Assembly: GCF_004115925.1 (NCBI RefSeq)
Contig: NZ_SDDX01000017.1
Coordinates: 1 to 64,000 of the forward strand
Direction: 5' to 3'
From: Lelliottia nimipressuralis
GTDB taxonomy: Bacteria > Pseudomonadota > Gammaproteobacteria > Enterobacterales > Enterobacteriaceae
Length of the DNA stretch: 64,000 nt
The position numbers and the translations under genes were made by a program. Each line of letters opens with the position of its first letter. Position 1 is the first letter of the stretch. Shown piece after piece: positions 48,246 through 58,221 of this stretch. The notes beneath the pieces were generated by a model, which saw only the letters and a list, made by a program, of their open reading frames with translations, had not been told where the DNA came from and ran no database searches.

Positions 48246-48281
48246 GATAATCATTTTCAATATCATTTAATTAACTATAAT
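48246..48281 (+). promoter_or_regulatory. Fur box and promoter of sodA
   Basis: The 19 bases from 48246 (GATAATCATTTTCAATATC) match the Fur consensus in 15 positions. A consensus -10 TATAAT follows at 48276-48281, 58 bases before the sodA ATG. E. coli sodA is repressed by Fur and ArcA and activated by SoxS/MarA; GCATTGGCACAAAA just upstream (around 48202-48215) could be a Sox/Mar box. Confidence 0.7.
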
Positions 48282-48339
48282 GAACCAACTGCTTACGCGG
48301 CATTAACAGCTGTGCCGCCCGACAATAATGGAGAGGATT

Positions 48340-48960
48340 ATGAGTTATACACTGCCATCCCTGCCGTATGCCTATGACGCACTGGAACCGCATTTTGACA
48401 AGCAGACGATGGAAATCCATCACACTAAACACCACCAGACTTACGTGAACAACGCGAATGCGGCGCTGGAAAGCCTGCCAGAATTCGCCAACCTGTCTGC
48501 TGAAGAGCTGATCACCAAACTGGATCAACTGCCAGCAGACAAGAAAACCGTTCTGCGTAACAACGCTGGCGGTCACGCGAACCACAGCCTGTTCTGGAAA
48601 GGCCTGAAAACCGGCACCACCCTGCAGGGCGATCTGAAAGCCGCTATCGAGCGTGATTTCGGTTCCGTGGACAACTTCAAAGCTGAGTTTGAAAAAGCAG
48701 CAGCGACCCGTTTCGGTTCTGGCTGGGCATGGCTGGTACTGAAAGGTGACAAACTGGCTGTGGTTTCTACCGCGAACCAGGATTCCCCGCTGATGGGTGA
48801 AGCGATTTCTGGCGCGTCTGGTTTCCCAATCGTGGGTCTGGATGTGTGGGAACACGCTTACTACCTGAAATTCCAGAACCGTCGCCCGGACTACATCAAA
48901 GCGTTCTGGGACGTGGTGAACTGGGACGAAGCAGCGGCACGTTTCGCAGCTAAAAAATAA
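48340..48960 (+). CDS. sodA: Superoxide dismutase [Mn]
   Basis: The 206-aa cytoplasmic enzyme is nearly identical to E. coli SodA. Metal ligands are visible as His27 ([13 protein letters not shown]), His82 ([10 protein letters not shown]) and the DVWEHAYY pair (Asp168/His172). GGHANHS and the GSGWAWLV block favour manganese type over iron type. The ATG at 48340 follows GGAGAGG; four extra in-frame codons upstream contain that ribosome binding site and are excluded. It is followed by a strong terminator. Confidence 0.98.
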   Translation: MSYTLPSLPYAYDALEPHFDKQTMEIHHTKHHQTYVNNANAALESLPEFANLSAEELITKLDQLPADKKTVLRNNAGGHANHSLFWKGLKTGTTLQGDLKAAIERDFGSVDNFKAEFEKAAATRFGSGWAWLVLKGDKLAVVSTANQDSPLMGEAISGASGFPIVGLDVWEHAYYLKFQNRRPDYIKAFWDVVNWDEAAARFAAKK

Positions 48961-48981
48961 GGTTGCACGATAGCCTGTGAG

Positions 48982-49008
48982 AAGCGAGTCTGATGACTCG
49001 CTTTTTTT
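48982..49008 (+). terminator. Terminator after sodA
   Basis: AAGCGAGTC and GACTCGCTT form a perfect stem around TGAT, followed by seven T's. Confidence 0.93.
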
Positions 49009-49034
49009 GTATCTGCAGAAAGGAGCCATGATAC

Positions 49035-49709
49035 ATGCAACATCCGGTGAATGTGTTTACAGGCAAGATCAGGGAGTACGACGGCAGCCGTCCGAGCGCG
49101 ATTGCCAAAGTGCAGGTCGACGGTGAACTGACGCTGACCGAACTCGGGCTGGCGGGGGATGAGCAGGCCGAGAAAAAAATCCACGGCGGGCCGGAGCGCG
49201 CGCTGTGCCACTATCCGCGCGAACACTATCTGCACTGGGCGCGTGAGTTTCCTGAGCAGGCGGATCTGTTCGTTGCGCCGGCATTTGGCGAGAATCTGTC
49301 GACGGACGGGCTGACCGAAAAGAACGTCTTTATCGGCGATATTTTCCGTTGGGGCGAAGCGCTGATTCAGGTCACACAGCCGCGCTCGCCGTGTTTTAAG
49401 CTCAACTACCATTTTGGTCTCAGCGATATGTCCGCGCAGCTGCAAACGGCAGGCAAAACTGGCTGGCTGTATCGGGTGATTCAGGGCGGGCAGGTATCGG
49501 CGGATGCGCCGCTGGAACTTGCGTCACGCCTCAGCGAGGTGTCGGTTTATGATGCCTGTGCGATCGCCTGGCATATGCCCTTTGATGACGAGCAGTATCG
49601 CCGTTTGTTGTCAGCAGCAGGGTTATCGACAAGTTGGTCGAGAACGATGCAGAAGCGCCGCATCAGTGGGCAGATCGAAGATAATTCGCGGAGATTGTGG
49701 GGCAAATAA
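49035..49709 (+). CDS. yiiM: MOSC-domain protein YiiM (6-N-hydroxylaminopurine resistance)
   Basis: The 224-aa protein equals E. coli YiiM. It has the N-terminal beta-barrel and MOSC signature with the conserved cysteine in QPRSPCFKLNYHF, and GDEQAEKKIHGGPERALCHY. YiiM and YcbX provide molybdenum-cofactor-dependent detoxification of N-hydroxylated bases. Thus it is another Moco user in this window. The ATG at 49035 has GGAG nine bases upstream; an ATG at 49028 is out of frame. Confidence 0.94.
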   Translation: MQHPVNVFTGKIREYDGSRPSAIAKVQVDGELTLTELGLAGDEQAEKKIHGGPERALCHYPREHYLHWAREFPEQADLFVAPAFGENLSTDGLTEKNVFIGDIFRWGEALIQVTQPRSPCFKLNYHFGLSDMSAQLQTAGKTGWLYRVIQGGQVSADAPLELASRLSEVSVYDACAIAWHMPFDDEQYRRLLSAAGLSTSWSRTMQKRRISGQIEDNSRRLWGK

Positions 49710-49756
49710 TCCCCACGCGGTTCCTCTTCCCACAAGGCGAGGGGAGGAAAACCGTA

Positions 49757-49786
49757 GGCCGGGTGAGGCGTCGCCGCCGCCCGGCC
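49757..49786. repeat. REP element between yiiM and cpxA
   Basis: GGCCGGG and CCCGGCC close a 30-bp GC-rich imperfect palindrome between the convergent yiiM and cpxA genes. A second weaker hairpin (CCTCTTCCC...GAGGGGAGG) lies directly to the left. Confidence 0.78.
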
Positions 49787-49795
49787 CCACAGTCA

Positions 49796-51169
49796 CTAGG
49801 AACGCTTATACAGTGGCAACCATAGCGTCAAACGTAATCCACCCAGCGGGCTATCGTCGGCTTTCACCCAGCCGCGATGCTGTTGAATGGCGGTCTCAAC
49901 AATCGCCAGCCCAAGCCCTGTCCCACCGGATTCGCGATCGCGCGCTTCATCGGTGCGATAGAACGGACGGAAAATCTGCTCGCGGTCTTCCGGGCTGACG
50001 CCTGGACCGTCATCATCCACGTTGATGGTGATGCCGTCTTTATCGACCGAGAACGCCACCTCAATCTTCGTATGCGAATAGCGCAGGGCGTTACGCACGA
50101 TATTCTCCAACGCGCTCTCAAGCGTGTTGGGGTTACCGTACAGCGGCCACGGGCCTGGCGGGAAGTTGACGGTGAACGATTTGCCCATCTGCTCGGCTTC
50201 GAACGCTGCGTTATCCAGCACCTCGTGCCACAGGTGATTGGCTTTCACCGTTTCGCTGACCAGCGCGTTTTTCTGCTGATTGCGCGACATCACCAGCAGA
50301 TCGTTGATCATGCTGTCCAGACGATGCGCTTCCATCTCAATACGCTCCAGCTCCTTGCTCTCACCGCTGCGACGACGCAGCAGGGCGGTGCCCAGCTGTA
50401 AGCGCGTCAGCGGCGTGCGCAGCTCGTGGGAGATGTCCGACAGCAGGCGTTGCTGGCTGGTCATCATCCGTTCAAGTGCTGTCACCATCTGGTTAAAACT
50501 GGCTCCCGCGGCGAGGAATTCTTGCGGCCCGGCTTCCAGTTCCGGGTGCTGTCGCAGGTTACCCTGCGCCACTTCATCAGCGGCATTTTTCAGCTTACGC
50601 GCGGGTTTTGCCAGGCTCCACGCCAGCCATAACAGCAGCGGAGAACTCAGCAGCATGGTCACAATCAGCAGCAGCAGCGGTCGGTCAAACAGCAGGTTGA
50701 TAAAGTCGGTCTGGGAGCTGCTCGCCGGTCGAATCAGATAGAGTTGGTAATTATCTTCCCCATCCTTGATGGAAAATGGCCCTACCATTTCTACCCGACC
50801 GTATTTCTTTTTCTGCGGGTGATCGGCGTTATCCGCCTGGCCAATGAAGTTGCGGATGATCTGCATTTCATTGCGTTCCGCGCCAATCACGCGGCCTTCG
50901 CTGGTAACCAGCAGCAGGCGTTGTCCGGGCGGCGCCCACTTGTCGATAGCGCGAAACAGCCTGCGCCACCACATCAAATCGTTAGGCGGGTCGTTTGCCA
51001 GCTCGGCTTCTACGTGTTGCTCGATCATCACGCCCTGACGTTGCTCGCTGTCGAGAAGCTCCGTCATCTGGCGTGAGTCGAGTTTTGGCAACATCAAAAC
51101 CAGCATTAAAACCAGTGCCAGCGTCAGCCAGAAAATGGCGAAGATGCGGGCGGTTAAACTGCCTATCAT
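49796..51169 (-). CDS. cpxA: Envelope stress sensor histidine kinase CpxA
   Basis: The 457-aa inner-membrane kinase equals E. coli CpxA. Membrane helices near the N-terminus (FAIFWLTLALVLMLVLML) and around residue 165-185 enclose a periplasmic sensor. A HAMP linker is followed by the H-box SDISHELRTPLTRLQ, the N-box NIVRNALRYS and G-boxes DDGPGV and GTGLGLAIV. It senses misfolded envelope proteins and phosphorylates CpxR. Its ATG overlaps the cpxR stop (ATGA). Confidence 0.98.
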   Translation of the reverse strand: MIGSLTARIFAIFWLTLALVLMLVLMLPKLDSRQMTELLDSEQRQGVMIEQHVEAELANDPPNDLMWWRRLFRAIDKWAPPGQRLLLVTSEGRVIGAERNEMQIIRNFIGQADNADHPQKKKYGRVEMVGPFSIKDGEDNYQLYLIRPASSSQTDFINLLFDRPLLLLIVTMLLSSPLLLWLAWSLAKPARKLKNAADEVAQGNLRQHPELEAGPQEFLAAGASFNQMVTALERMMTSQQRLLSDISHELRTPLTRLQLGTALLRRRSGESKELERIEMEAHRLDSMINDLLVMSRNQQKNALVSETVKANHLWHEVLDNAAFEAEQMGKSFTVNFPPGPWPLYGNPNTLESALENIVRNALRYSHTKIEVAFSVDKDGITINVDDDGPGVSPEDREQIFRPFYRTDEARDRESGGTGLGLAIVETAIQQHRGWVKADDSPLGGLRLTLWLPLYKRS

Positions 51170-51864
51170 GAAGCGGAAACCATCAGATAACCGCGACCAC
51201 GCAGGGTTTTAAACCATGGGTGCCCGTCTTTGCGCTCCGGCAGCTTACGGCGCAGGTTAGAGATGTGCATGTCGATGGCGCGGTCAAACGGCGTGAGGCG
51301 CTTGCCGAGCACTTCCTGGCTTAAATGTTCACGCGAGACCACCTGGCCGAGATGCTGGGCCAGCAGATACAGCAGGGTGAACTCGGTGCCGGTCAGTTCC
51401 AGCGTCTGGCCGTCAAAGCTCGCTTCCTGGCGGCCCGGGTTCAGGCTCAGAGAGTCCACTTCTAACGTTGGAGAACTGTTGTCAGTATTCTGCTGCTGCT
51501 CGCTCCAGTGGGAACGGCGCAGGATTGCGCGAATACGAGCAACCAGCTCGCGGTCGTTAAACGGCTTGGGTAAATAGTCATCCGCGCCCAGCTCAAGGCC
51601 GAGAACGCGATCCAGTTCGCTGCCGCGCGCGGTCAGCATGATTACAGGTGTCTGGTGTGTCTGGCGTAATTCTTTCAGCGTATCAATACCGTTTTTCTTC
51701 GGCATCATCACGTCAAGCAAAAGCAAGTCGATGCTGTCATCAAGCAGGCTCAGCGCCTGTTCCCCATCGTGGGCAACCAGCACGTTAAAGCCTTCCATGT
51801 CGAGCAACTCTTTTAACAGGGATGTGAGCTCTCGGTCATCATCAACTAACAGGATTTTATTCAT
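51166..51864 (-). CDS. cpxR: Envelope stress response regulator CpxR
   Basis: The 232-aa OmpR-family regulator has a receiver domain with acidic D8-D10 and phosphorylated D51 (LLLLDVMMP). The C-terminal winged helix (ELTGTEFTLLYLLAQHLG, ISNLRRKL) binds GTAAA-N5-GTAAA sites. Same length as E. coli CpxR. It is transcribed divergently from its target cpxP. Confidence 0.98.
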   Translation of the reverse strand: MNKILLVDDDRELTSLLKELLDMEGFNVLVAHDGEQALSLLDDSIDLLLLDVMMPKKNGIDTLKELRQTHQTPVIMLTARGSELDRVLGLELGADDYLPKPFNDRELVARIRAILRRSHWSEQQQNTDNSSPTLEVDSLSLNPGRQEASFDGQTLELTGTEFTLLYLLAQHLGQVVSREHLSQEVLGKRLTPFDRAIDMHISNLRRKLPERKDGHPWFKTLRGRGYLMVSAS

Positions 51865-51919
51865 TGTTTAAATACCTCCGAGGCAGAAATTACGACATCA
51901 AGGCTATCTAATCCATGAC

Positions 51920-51934
51920 TTTACGTTGTTTTAC
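51920..51934. promoter_or_regulatory. CpxR-binding site between cpxR and cpxP
   Basis: On the - strand this reads GTAAA-ACAAC-GTAAA, a perfect tandem CpxR recognition site. It lies 81 bases before the cpxP start and 56 bases before cpxR, so it can control both. A further GTAAA occurs at about 51965. Confidence 0.88.
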
Positions 51935-52014
51935 ACCCCCTGACGCATGTTTGCAGCCCGAATCGTAAACTAGCTCTCGTTGAATCGCGACACGAAAGAT
52001 TTTGGGAGCAAGTG

Positions 52015-52515
52015 ATGCGCAAAGTTACCGCTGCCGTCATGGCCTCAACACTGGCGTTTAGTGCTCTTAGCCAGGCTGCTGGAGTCATCACCGGCGATAA
52101 CGGTCCCTCGGCAGAGGGTATTACGCAGCACAGTGGCCAAAGCAATATGTTTGACGGCATAAGTTTAACCGAACATCAGCGTCAACAGATGCGAGATCTG
52201 ATGCACAGGGCACGACACGATCGACTCCCTGTTAATGTTAGCGAAATGGAGACAATGCATCGCCTTGTCACCGCAGAAAATTTTGACGAAAGCGCTGTGC
52301 GCGCTCAGGCAGAAAAGATGGCGCAGGAACAAGTTGCCCGCCAGGTCGAAATGGCCAGGGTTCGCAACCAGATGTTCCATCTGCTATCGCCCGAGCAGCA
52401 AGCGGTTTTGAACGACAAACATCAGCAACGTATGGATCAGTTGCGTGAGGTTGCCCGGATGCAACAAAGCTCTGAGATAAAGCTTTTTAGTAGCAATACC
52501 CGTAGTAACCAGTAG
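52015..52515 (+). CDS. cpxP: Periplasmic Cpx accessory protein CpxP
   Basis: The 166-aa protein, same length as in E. coli, has a signal peptide ([19 protein letters not shown]) and the two LTxxQ-type motifs of the Spy/CpxP family (LTEHQRQQM and LSPEQQAVL). It inhibits CpxA and delivers misfolded proteins to DegP. The true ATG is at 52015; a GTG one codon upstream is less likely. The 3' end of its mRNA gives the CpxQ sRNA. Confidence 0.96.
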   Translation: MRKVTAAVMASTLAFSALSQAAGVITGDNGPSAEGITQHSGQSNMFDGISLTEHQRQQMRDLMHRARHDRLPVNVSEMETMHRLVTAENFDESAVRAQAEKMAQEQVARQVEMARVRNQMFHLLSPEQQAVLNDKHQQRMDQLREVARMQQSSEIKLFSSNTRSNQ

Positions 52516-52521
52516 ACCCTG

Positions 52522-52579
52522 TTTTCCTTGCCATAGACACCATCCCTGTCTTCCCCCTCATGATGAGGGGGTTTTTTTT
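52522..52579 (+). ncRNA. cpxQ: CpxQ small RNA from the cpxP 3'UTR
   Basis: The 58 bases from TTTTCCTTGCC to the end of the T-run match E. coli/Salmonella CpxQ in length and sequence. They include the seed-like CCTTGCCATAGACACC and the terminator hairpin CCCCCTCA/TGATGAGGGGG followed by eight T's. CpxQ is released from cpxP mRNA by RNase E and, with Hfq, represses mRNAs of envelope proteins. Confidence 0.88.
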
Positions 52580-52667
52580 GCCCTTCATTCAAGTTTGTTA
52601 ACCGTTTATTCATCCTTGACTCCTTTTCCATCCGTTATACTAGCGGCATGGCATGACAGGAGTGTTT

Positions 52668-53573
52668 ATGAATCAATCCTATGGCCGGCTGGTGAGCCGC
52701 GCCGCAATCGCCGCGACGGTTATGGCGTCGTGTTTGCTGATCATCAAAATCTTTGCGTGGTGGTATACCGGCTCGGTCAGTATTCTGGCCGCGCTCGTGG
52801 ATTCGCTGGTGGATATCGCGGCATCCCTTACCAATCTGCTGGTGGTGCGCTATTCCCTGCAACCAGCGGATGAAGAGCACACGTTTGGCCACGGAAAAGC
52901 GGAATCGCTGGCGGCGCTGGCGCAAAGTATGTTTATTTCCGGCTCGGCGCTGTTCCTGTTTTTGACCGGTATCCAGCATCTGGCGTCACCGACGCCGATG
53001 AACGATCCGGGCGTTGGGGTTATCGTTACCGTTATCGCACTTATTAGCACAATTGTTCTGGTAACTTTCCAGCGCTGGGTGGTTCGCCGAACGCAAAGTC
53101 AGGCAGTACGGGCAGATATGCTTCATTATCAGTCTGATGTTATGATGAATGGCGCGATTCTTATTGCGCTCGGACTGGCGTGGTACGGATGGCATCGTGC
53201 CGACGCATTGTTCGCGTTAGGGATTGGGGTTTATATTTTATACAGCGCCTTACGCATGGGTTATGAAGCAGTGCAATCGCTTCTGGACCGCGCGCTGCCC
53301 GATGCCGAACGCGCAGAGATCTTTGAAATCGTGACCTCCTGGCCCGGCGTCAGTGGTGCTCACGATCTTCGTACGCGGCAGTCAGGGCCGACCCGCTTTA
53401 TTCAGATTCATTTAGAAATGGAAGACAATTTACCGCTCGTTCAAGCGCATTTAGTGGCTGAGCAGGTAGAGCAGGCGATTTTGCAGCGTTTCCCGGGTTC
53501 AGACGTGATTATTCACCAGGACCCCTGCTCGGTCGTCCCCAGGGAAGGCAAAGGACATTTTGAGCTTTCGTAA
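52668..53573 (+). CDS. fieF: Cation-efflux pump FieF (iron/zinc, CDF family)
   Basis: The 301-aa CDF transporter (E. coli YiiP/FieF 300 aa) has six transmembrane helices and a cytoplasmic C-terminal metal-binding domain. Transport-site ligands are D45 and D49 in LVDSLVDI and His/Asp in [12 protein letters not shown]. The C-terminal [15 protein letters not shown] carries the regulatory zinc sites. It exports Zn2+ and Fe2+ in exchange for protons. The ATG at 52668 follows AGGAG; in-frame codons before it contain that site. Confidence 0.96.
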   Translation: MNQSYGRLVSRAAIAATVMASCLLIIKIFAWWYTGSVSILAALVDSLVDIAASLTNLLVVRYSLQPADEEHTFGHGKAESLAALAQSMFISGSALFLFLTGIQHLASPTPMNDPGVGVIVTVIALISTIVLVTFQRWVVRRTQSQAVRADMLHYQSDVMMNGAILIALGLAWYGWHRADALFALGIGVYILYSALRMGYEAVQSLLDRALPDAERAEIFEIVTSWPGVSGAHDLRTRQSGPTRFIQIHLEMEDNLPLVQAHLVAEQVEQAILQRFPGSDVIIHQDPCSVVPREGKGHFELS

Positions 53574-53636
53574 TTCGTTGTAAAAAAGTGAGCCAGGCCA
53601 GCATTTTGTGGATAAATTACCGCCATTGGGTCTGAC

Positions 53637-53670
53637 CTGAATCAATTCAGCTGGAAGTGGTTGATATACT
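53637..53670 (+). promoter_or_regulatory. Cra (FruR) operator and promoter of pfkA
   Basis: CTGAATCAATTCAG (53637-53650) is a palindromic Cra-type operator. A -10 box TATACT follows at 53665-53670, so the operator covers the -35 region, fitting repression of pfkA by Cra as known in E. coli. Confidence 0.65.
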
Positions 53671-53748
53671 ATTTGCAGTATTGGTTGGTCGAATAGACGT
53701 CTTCCGGCAACAGATTTCATTTTTGCATTCCTAAGTTCAGAGGTAGTC

Positions 53749-54711
53749 ATGATTAAGAAAATCGGTGTGTTGACAAGCGGCGGTGATGCGCCTGGCATGA
53801 ACGCAGCCATTCGTGGGGTTGTTCGCGCGGCGTTGACGGAAGGTCTGGAAATTTTTGGCGTATATGACGGTTACCTGGGTCTGTACGAAGACCGCATGGT
53901 TCAGCTGGATCGCTATAGCGTATCCGACATGATTAACCGTGGCGGTACTTTCCTCGGTTCTGCGCGTTTCCCGGAGTTCCGTGAAGAACACATCCGTGAA
54001 GTGGCTATCGAGAACATGAAAAAACGCGGCCTGGACGCGCTGGTTGTTATCGGCGGTGACGGCTCGTATATGGGTGCAAAACGTCTGACTGAAATGGGCT
54101 TCCCTTGCATCGGTCTGCCGGGCACCATCGACAACGACATCAAAGGCACCGACTACACCATCGGCTTCTTTACTGCCCTGGGTACTGTCGTCGAAGCAAT
54201 TGACCGTCTGCGTGACACCTCTTCTTCTCACCAGCGTATCTCTATCGTGGAAGTGATGGGCCGCTACTGTGGCGACCTGACCCTGGCGGCAGCGATTGCG
54301 GGCGGCTGCGAGTTCATCGTGGTGCCGGAAGTAGAATTCAGCCGCGAAGACCTGGTGAACGAAATCAAAGCAGGCATCGCGAAAGGGAAGAAACACGCGA
54401 TCGTTGCTATCACCGAGCACATCTGTGACGTTGACGAGCTGGCGAAATACATCGAAACCGAAACCAAACGCGAAACCCGCGCTACGGTTCTGGGCCACAT
54501 CCAGCGCGGTGGCTCCCCAGGGCCATACGACCGTATCCTGGCTTCCCGTATGGGCGCATATGCGATCGATCTGCTGCTGCAGGGCCACGGCGGCCGTTGC
54601 GTCGGTATTCAGAACGAGAAACTGGTTCACCATGACATCATCGACGCGATTGAAAACATGAAGCGTCCGTTCAAAGGTGACTGGCTGGACTGCGCGAAAA
54701 AACTGTACTGA
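53749..54711 (+). CDS. pfkA: 6-phosphofructokinase I
   Basis: The 320-aa enzyme equals E. coli PfkA and phosphorylates fructose-6-phosphate in glycolysis. ATP-binding [13 protein letters not shown] is at the N-terminus, GGDGSYMGA in the middle, and the catalytic loop is [17 protein letters not shown]. The Shine-Dalgarno sequence is AGAGGTAG. It is monocistronic, with a UUCG-capped terminator downstream. Confidence 0.98.
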   Translation: MIKKIGVLTSGGDAPGMNAAIRGVVRAALTEGLEIFGVYDGYLGLYEDRMVQLDRYSVSDMINRGGTFLGSARFPEFREEHIREVAIENMKKRGLDALVVIGGDGSYMGAKRLTEMGFPCIGLPGTIDNDIKGTDYTIGFFTALGTVVEAIDRLRDTSSSHQRISIVEVMGRYCGDLTLAAAIAGGCEFIVVPEVEFSREDLVNEIKAGIAKGKKHAIVAITEHICDVDELAKYIETETKRETRATVLGHIQRGGSPGPYDRILASRMGAYAIDLLLQGHGGRCVGIQNEKLVHHDIIDAIENMKRPFKGDWLDCAKKLY

Positions 54712-54769
54712 TTCGGCCTGATATCCTCACGCCAACCCTCCCCCGAACAGGAAGAGGGCGAAAGAACGA

Positions 54770-54803
54770 AAAACGGTAATCTTCGGATTACCGTTTTGCT
54801 TTT
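54770..54803 (+). terminator. Terminator after pfkA
   Basis: AAAACGGTAATC and GATTACCGTTTT form a 12-bp stem closed by a TTCG tetraloop, followed by GCTTTT. Confidence 0.88.
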
Positions 54804-54923
54804 CCCGCCTGCTGAATATTTTTTATTCCACTCAGTTATAGCCAATCTTTTTTTATTCTTTAATCATTGGTTCGCTTTCTGGCACGCTGCATTCATCAAA
54901 CACAACACAATGAGAGTTGGAAG

Positions 54924-55913
54924 ATGAATAAATGGGGCGTGGGGTTAACTTTATTGCTGGCATCGTCCAGCGTTCTGGCTAAGGATATCCAGTTACTGAA
55001 CGTGTCGTACGATCCGACGCGTGAGCTTTACGATCAATACAACAAAGCCTTTGCGGCACACTACAAACAAGAAACCGGCGATAACGTGGTGATTCGCCAG
55101 TCTCACGGCGGCTCAGGCAAACAGGCGACTTCTGTCATCAACGGCATTGAAGCGGACGTGGTCACTCTGGCGCTGGCCTATGACGTCGATGCCATTGCTG
55201 AACGTGGTCGTATTGATAAGAACTGGATCAAACGCCTGCCGGACAACTCTGCGCCATATACCTCCACCATCGTGTTCCTGGTGCGTAAAGGCAACCCGAA
55301 ACAGATTCATGACTGGAATGATTTGATCAAACCAGGCGTGTCGGTCATCACCCCGAACCCGAAAAGCTCAGGCGGCGCACGCTGGAACTACCTGGCGGCG
55401 TGGGGCTACGCTCTGCATCACAACAACGGCGATCAGGCTAAAGCGCAGGATTTCGTCAAATCCCTGTTTAAAAACGTCGAAGTGCTGGACTCCGGTGCGC
55501 GCGGCTCGACCAATACCTTCGTTGAGCGCGGCATTGGCGACGTACTGATTGCGTGGGAAAACGAAGCGCTGCTGGCGACTAACGAGCTGGGCAAAGACAA
55601 GTTTGAAATCGTAACCCCGAGCGAATCGATTCTGGCTGAACCGACGGTTTCCATCGTCGACAAAGTGGTCGAGAAGAAAGATACCAAAGCGGTGGCAGAA
55701 GCTTACCTGAAGTATCTCTACTCCCCGGAAGGCCAGGAGATCGCCGCGAAGAACTTCTATCGTCCACGCGATGAGGCTGTGGCGAAGAAATATGACAGCG
55801 CGTTCCCGAAACTGAAGCTGTTCACCATCGACGAGGAGTTTGGCGGCTGGGCGAAAGCACAGAAAGAGCACTTCTCTAACGGCGGCACTTTCGACCAGAT
55901 CAGCAAACGCTAA
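54924..55913 (+). CDS. sbp: Periplasmic sulfate-binding protein Sbp
   Basis: The 329-aa protein, identical in length to E. coli Sbp, has a signal peptide ([16 protein letters not shown], cleavage before KDIQLL). The mature part shows the sulfate-binding pattern [25 protein letters not shown] and [16 protein letters not shown]. It delivers sulfate to the CysTWA importer. The ATG at 54924 follows GTTGGAAG. In-frame sequence to 54867 is untranslated leader. Followed by a strong terminator. Confidence 0.97.
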   Translation: MNKWGVGLTLLLASSSVLAKDIQLLNVSYDPTRELYDQYNKAFAAHYKQETGDNVVIRQSHGGSGKQATSVINGIEADVVTLALAYDVDAIAERGRIDKNWIKRLPDNSAPYTSTIVFLVRKGNPKQIHDWNDLIKPGVSVITPNPKSSGGARWNYLAAWGYALHHNNGDQAKAQDFVKSLFKNVEVLDSGARGSTNTFVERGIGDVLIAWENEALLATNELGKDKFEIVTPSESILAEPTVSIVDKVVEKKDTKAVAEAYLKYLYSPEGQEIAAKNFYRPRDEAVAKKYDSAFPKLKLFTIDEEFGGWAKAQKEHFSNGGTFDQISKR

Positions 55914-55931
55914 TCAACGCATGACACGGTG

Positions 55932-55962
55932 GCCCGGCGCGAGAAATCCGCCGGGCTTTTTT
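55932..55962 (+). terminator. Terminator after sbp
   Basis: GCCCGGCG and CGCCGGGC pair around a nine-base loop and are followed by TTTTTT. Confidence 0.9.
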
Positions 55963-56018
55963 ATTTGGTCATGTTTTTGCGTTACTCTTTCGCCTCTGAC
56001 GACAACAGGGAACGCGTA

Positions 56019-56762
56019 ATGAAAAAACTGATGGTCTTGATGGCGGTCGCCATTCTCCTCGCCGCAGGCGGCTGGATCTGGATAAAATCCGGCAATCCGG
56101 ACGCGTTACGCCATATCGTTCTCGACCAGTGCCTGCCGAATCAGCTGAATAACCGCCAGCCAGCGCCCTGTGCGCAGGTGAAACCGGACGCCGGTTATGT
56201 GGTCTTCAAAGACCGCAACGGGCCGCTACAGTATCTCCTGATGCCCACCTACCGCATCAACGGCACCGAAAGCCCGCTGCTCACCGAGCCGCAAACGCCG
56301 AATTTCTTCTGGCTGGCGTGGCAGTCGCGCAATTTTATGAGCATGAAGCGCGGCGCGGATGTGCCTGACAGCGCCGTCTCCCTGACCATCAACTCCCCAA
56401 CCGGGCGCACGCAAAATCATTTCCACATCCATATCTCCTGCCTGCGTCCCGATGTGCGTGAAAAGCTCAATGCGCATCAGGGGGAAATCAGCACTCAATG
56501 GCTGCCTTTCCCGGGTGGGCTGGAAGGGCATGAATATCTGGCGCGACGGGTGACAGAAAATGAGCTGGTGCAGCGCAGCCCATTTATGATGCTGGCCGAC
56601 GAACTGCCGCAAGCGCGCGAGCATATGGGCCGCTTTGCGCTGGCGATGGCCCAGCAGTCCGACGGGTCATTTGTGCTGCTGGCAACGGAGCGCAATCTGC
56701 TGACGCTTAACCGCGCTTCCGCTGAGGAATTGCAGGATCATCAATGTCATATCCTCCAGTGA
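56019..56762 (+). CDS. cdh: CDP-diacylglycerol diphosphatase
   Basis: The 247-aa enzyme (E. coli 251 aa) hydrolyses CDP-diacylglycerol to phosphatidate and CMP. A single N-terminal membrane anchor ([18 protein letters not shown]) is followed by a HIT-like active site ([18 protein letters not shown]). The N-terminal anchor differs clearly from E. coli, while the catalytic part is conserved. The start at 56019 follows AGGGA; a longer frame to 55929 is not supported. Confidence 0.94.
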   Translation: MKKLMVLMAVAILLAAGGWIWIKSGNPDALRHIVLDQCLPNQLNNRQPAPCAQVKPDAGYVVFKDRNGPLQYLLMPTYRINGTESPLLTEPQTPNFFWLAWQSRNFMSMKRGADVPDSAVSLTINSPTGRTQNHFHIHISCLRPDVREKLNAHQGEISTQWLPFPGGLEGHEYLARRVTENELVQRSPFMMLADELPQAREHMGRFALAMAQQSDGSFVLLATERNLLTLNRASAEELQDHQCHILQ

Positions 56763-56835
56763 CCCCACCATAAATAGCGTTTACTCGCGCTGCCTGTCGC
56801 CGTAGACTTGCTGAAAAAATCTACAGGAGACAGGT

Positions 56836-58140
56836 ATGTCGCTCTGGTTTGCTCACCCTCTGTTTCTGCCCTCAGCTATCGTTGGTGTCACCATCGTGCT
56901 GTGGGCCACCTCGCTCCTGCCGGAATTTATCACCGCGCTGCTGTTCTTCACGGCGGCGATGACCGCCAAAATCGCGCCACCGGACGTCATTTTCGGCGGC
57001 TTTGCCTCATCTGCATTTTGGCTGGTGTTCAGCGGCTTTGTGCTTGGCGTCGCGATCCGCAAAACCGGGCTGGCGGACAGGGCCGCGCGGGCGCTCTCGG
57101 CGAAACTCACCGACTCGTGGCCGCTGATGGTGGCAAGCGTGGTGTTGCTGAGCTATGCCCTGGCGTTCGTGATGCCATCAAACATGGGGCGCATCGCGCT
57201 GCTTATGCCGATTGTGGCGGCGATGGCGAAGCGGGCCAGCATTGCGGACGGCTCGCGGGCGTGGTTTGGCCTGGCGCTGGCGGTCGGATTCGGTACTTTT
57301 CAGCTCTCTGCGACCATCCTTCCCGCTAACGTGCCCAATCTGGTGATGAGCGGCGCGGCGGAAGGCTCTTACGGCATTCACCTGAACTACGTGCCCTACC
57401 TGCTGCTGCACACGCCGGTGCTCGGCATTCTCAAAGGACTGATTCTGATTGGCCTGATCTGCTGGCTGTTCCCTGGCTCGCCAAAACCCGCGCGGGATCT
57501 TGCGCCATCCGCCCCAATGGGGCGTGATGAGAAGCGCCTGGCGTGGCTGCTGGCGGTAGTGCTGGTGATGTGGGTGACGGAGAGCTGGCACGGCGTAGGC
57601 CCGGCCTGGACGGGGCTGGCGGCGTCAGTGATCGTCATGCTGCCGCGCATTGGCTTTATTACCGGCGAAGAGTTTTCGGCCGGGGTGAATATGCGCACCT
57701 GTATCTATGTGGCAGGGATTCTGGGGCTGGCAATCACCGTGACGCAAACGGGCATCGGCAGCGCCGTCGGGGAGGCGTTGCTGCGCCTGATGCCGCTCGA
57801 TGCGGATAAGCCGTTTACCAGTTTTATCGCCCTGACCGGCATCACCACGGCGCTCAACTTCATCATGACCGCCAACGGCGTTCCGGCGCTCTATACCACG
57901 CTTGCGCAGAGTTTCTCGGATGCGACGGGTTTCCCGCTGCTGTCGGTGATCATGATTCAGGTGCTCGGGTATTCCACGCCATTACTGCCGTATCAGGCGT
58001 CACCGATCGTGGTGGCGATGGGGCTTGGGAAAGTGCCTGCGAAGGCAGGAATGTTGCTGTGTCTGGCGCTGGCGGTGGCAACCTGGCTGGTGCTACTGCC
58101 GCTGGATTATTTGTGGTTCAGCGTGCTGGGACAGCTGTAA
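56836..58140 (+). CDS. SLC13/DASS-family anion permease
   Basis: The 434-aa membrane protein has about 11-12 hydrophobic segments and family traits: PSNMGRIALLMPIVAAMAKR in the first half and a repeat-like TANGVPALYTTLAQSF with YSTPLLPYQASPIVVAMGLG in the second. Relatives transport dicarboxylates, citrate or sulfate with Na+. The substrate is not determined by sequence; sulfate is suggested only by nearby sbp. E. coli has no such gene between cdh and tpiA, so it is an accessory insertion. The ATG follows ACAGGAGACAGG. Confidence 0.82.
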   Translation: MSLWFAHPLFLPSAIVGVTIVLWATSLLPEFITALLFFTAAMTAKIAPPDVIFGGFASSAFWLVFSGFVLGVAIRKTGLADRAARALSAKLTDSWPLMVASVVLLSYALAFVMPSNMGRIALLMPIVAAMAKRASIADGSRAWFGLALAVGFGTFQLSATILPANVPNLVMSGAAEGSYGIHLNYVPYLLLHTPVLGILKGLILIGLICWLFPGSPKPARDLAPSAPMGRDEKRLAWLLAVVLVMWVTESWHGVGPAWTGLAASVIVMLPRIGFITGEEFSAGVNMRTCIYVAGILGLAITVTQTGIGSAVGEALLRLMPLDADKPFTSFIALTGITTALNFIMTANGVPALYTTLAQSFSDATGFPLLSVIMIQVLGYSTPLLPYQASPIVVAMGLGKVPAKAGMLLCLALAVATWLVLLPLDYLWFSVLGQL

Positions 58141-58142
58141 AA

Positions 58143-58212
58143 AAGCCCGGTGGCGACGAGCGCTTACCGGGCCTGGCATTTTGTCGGGCGGATAGCGAAA
58201 CGCCACCCGTCA
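58143..58212. repeat. Paired REP elements (BIME) between the permease and tpiA
   Basis: AGCCCGGTGGCGACGAGCGC with TTACCGGGCCT forms one REP-like hairpin, and GTCGGGCGGATAGCG with AAACGCCACCCGTC the second. Two opposed REPs in the gap of convergent genes are the usual BIME layout. Confidence 0.8.
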
Positions 58213-58221
58213 CAACGGCAA

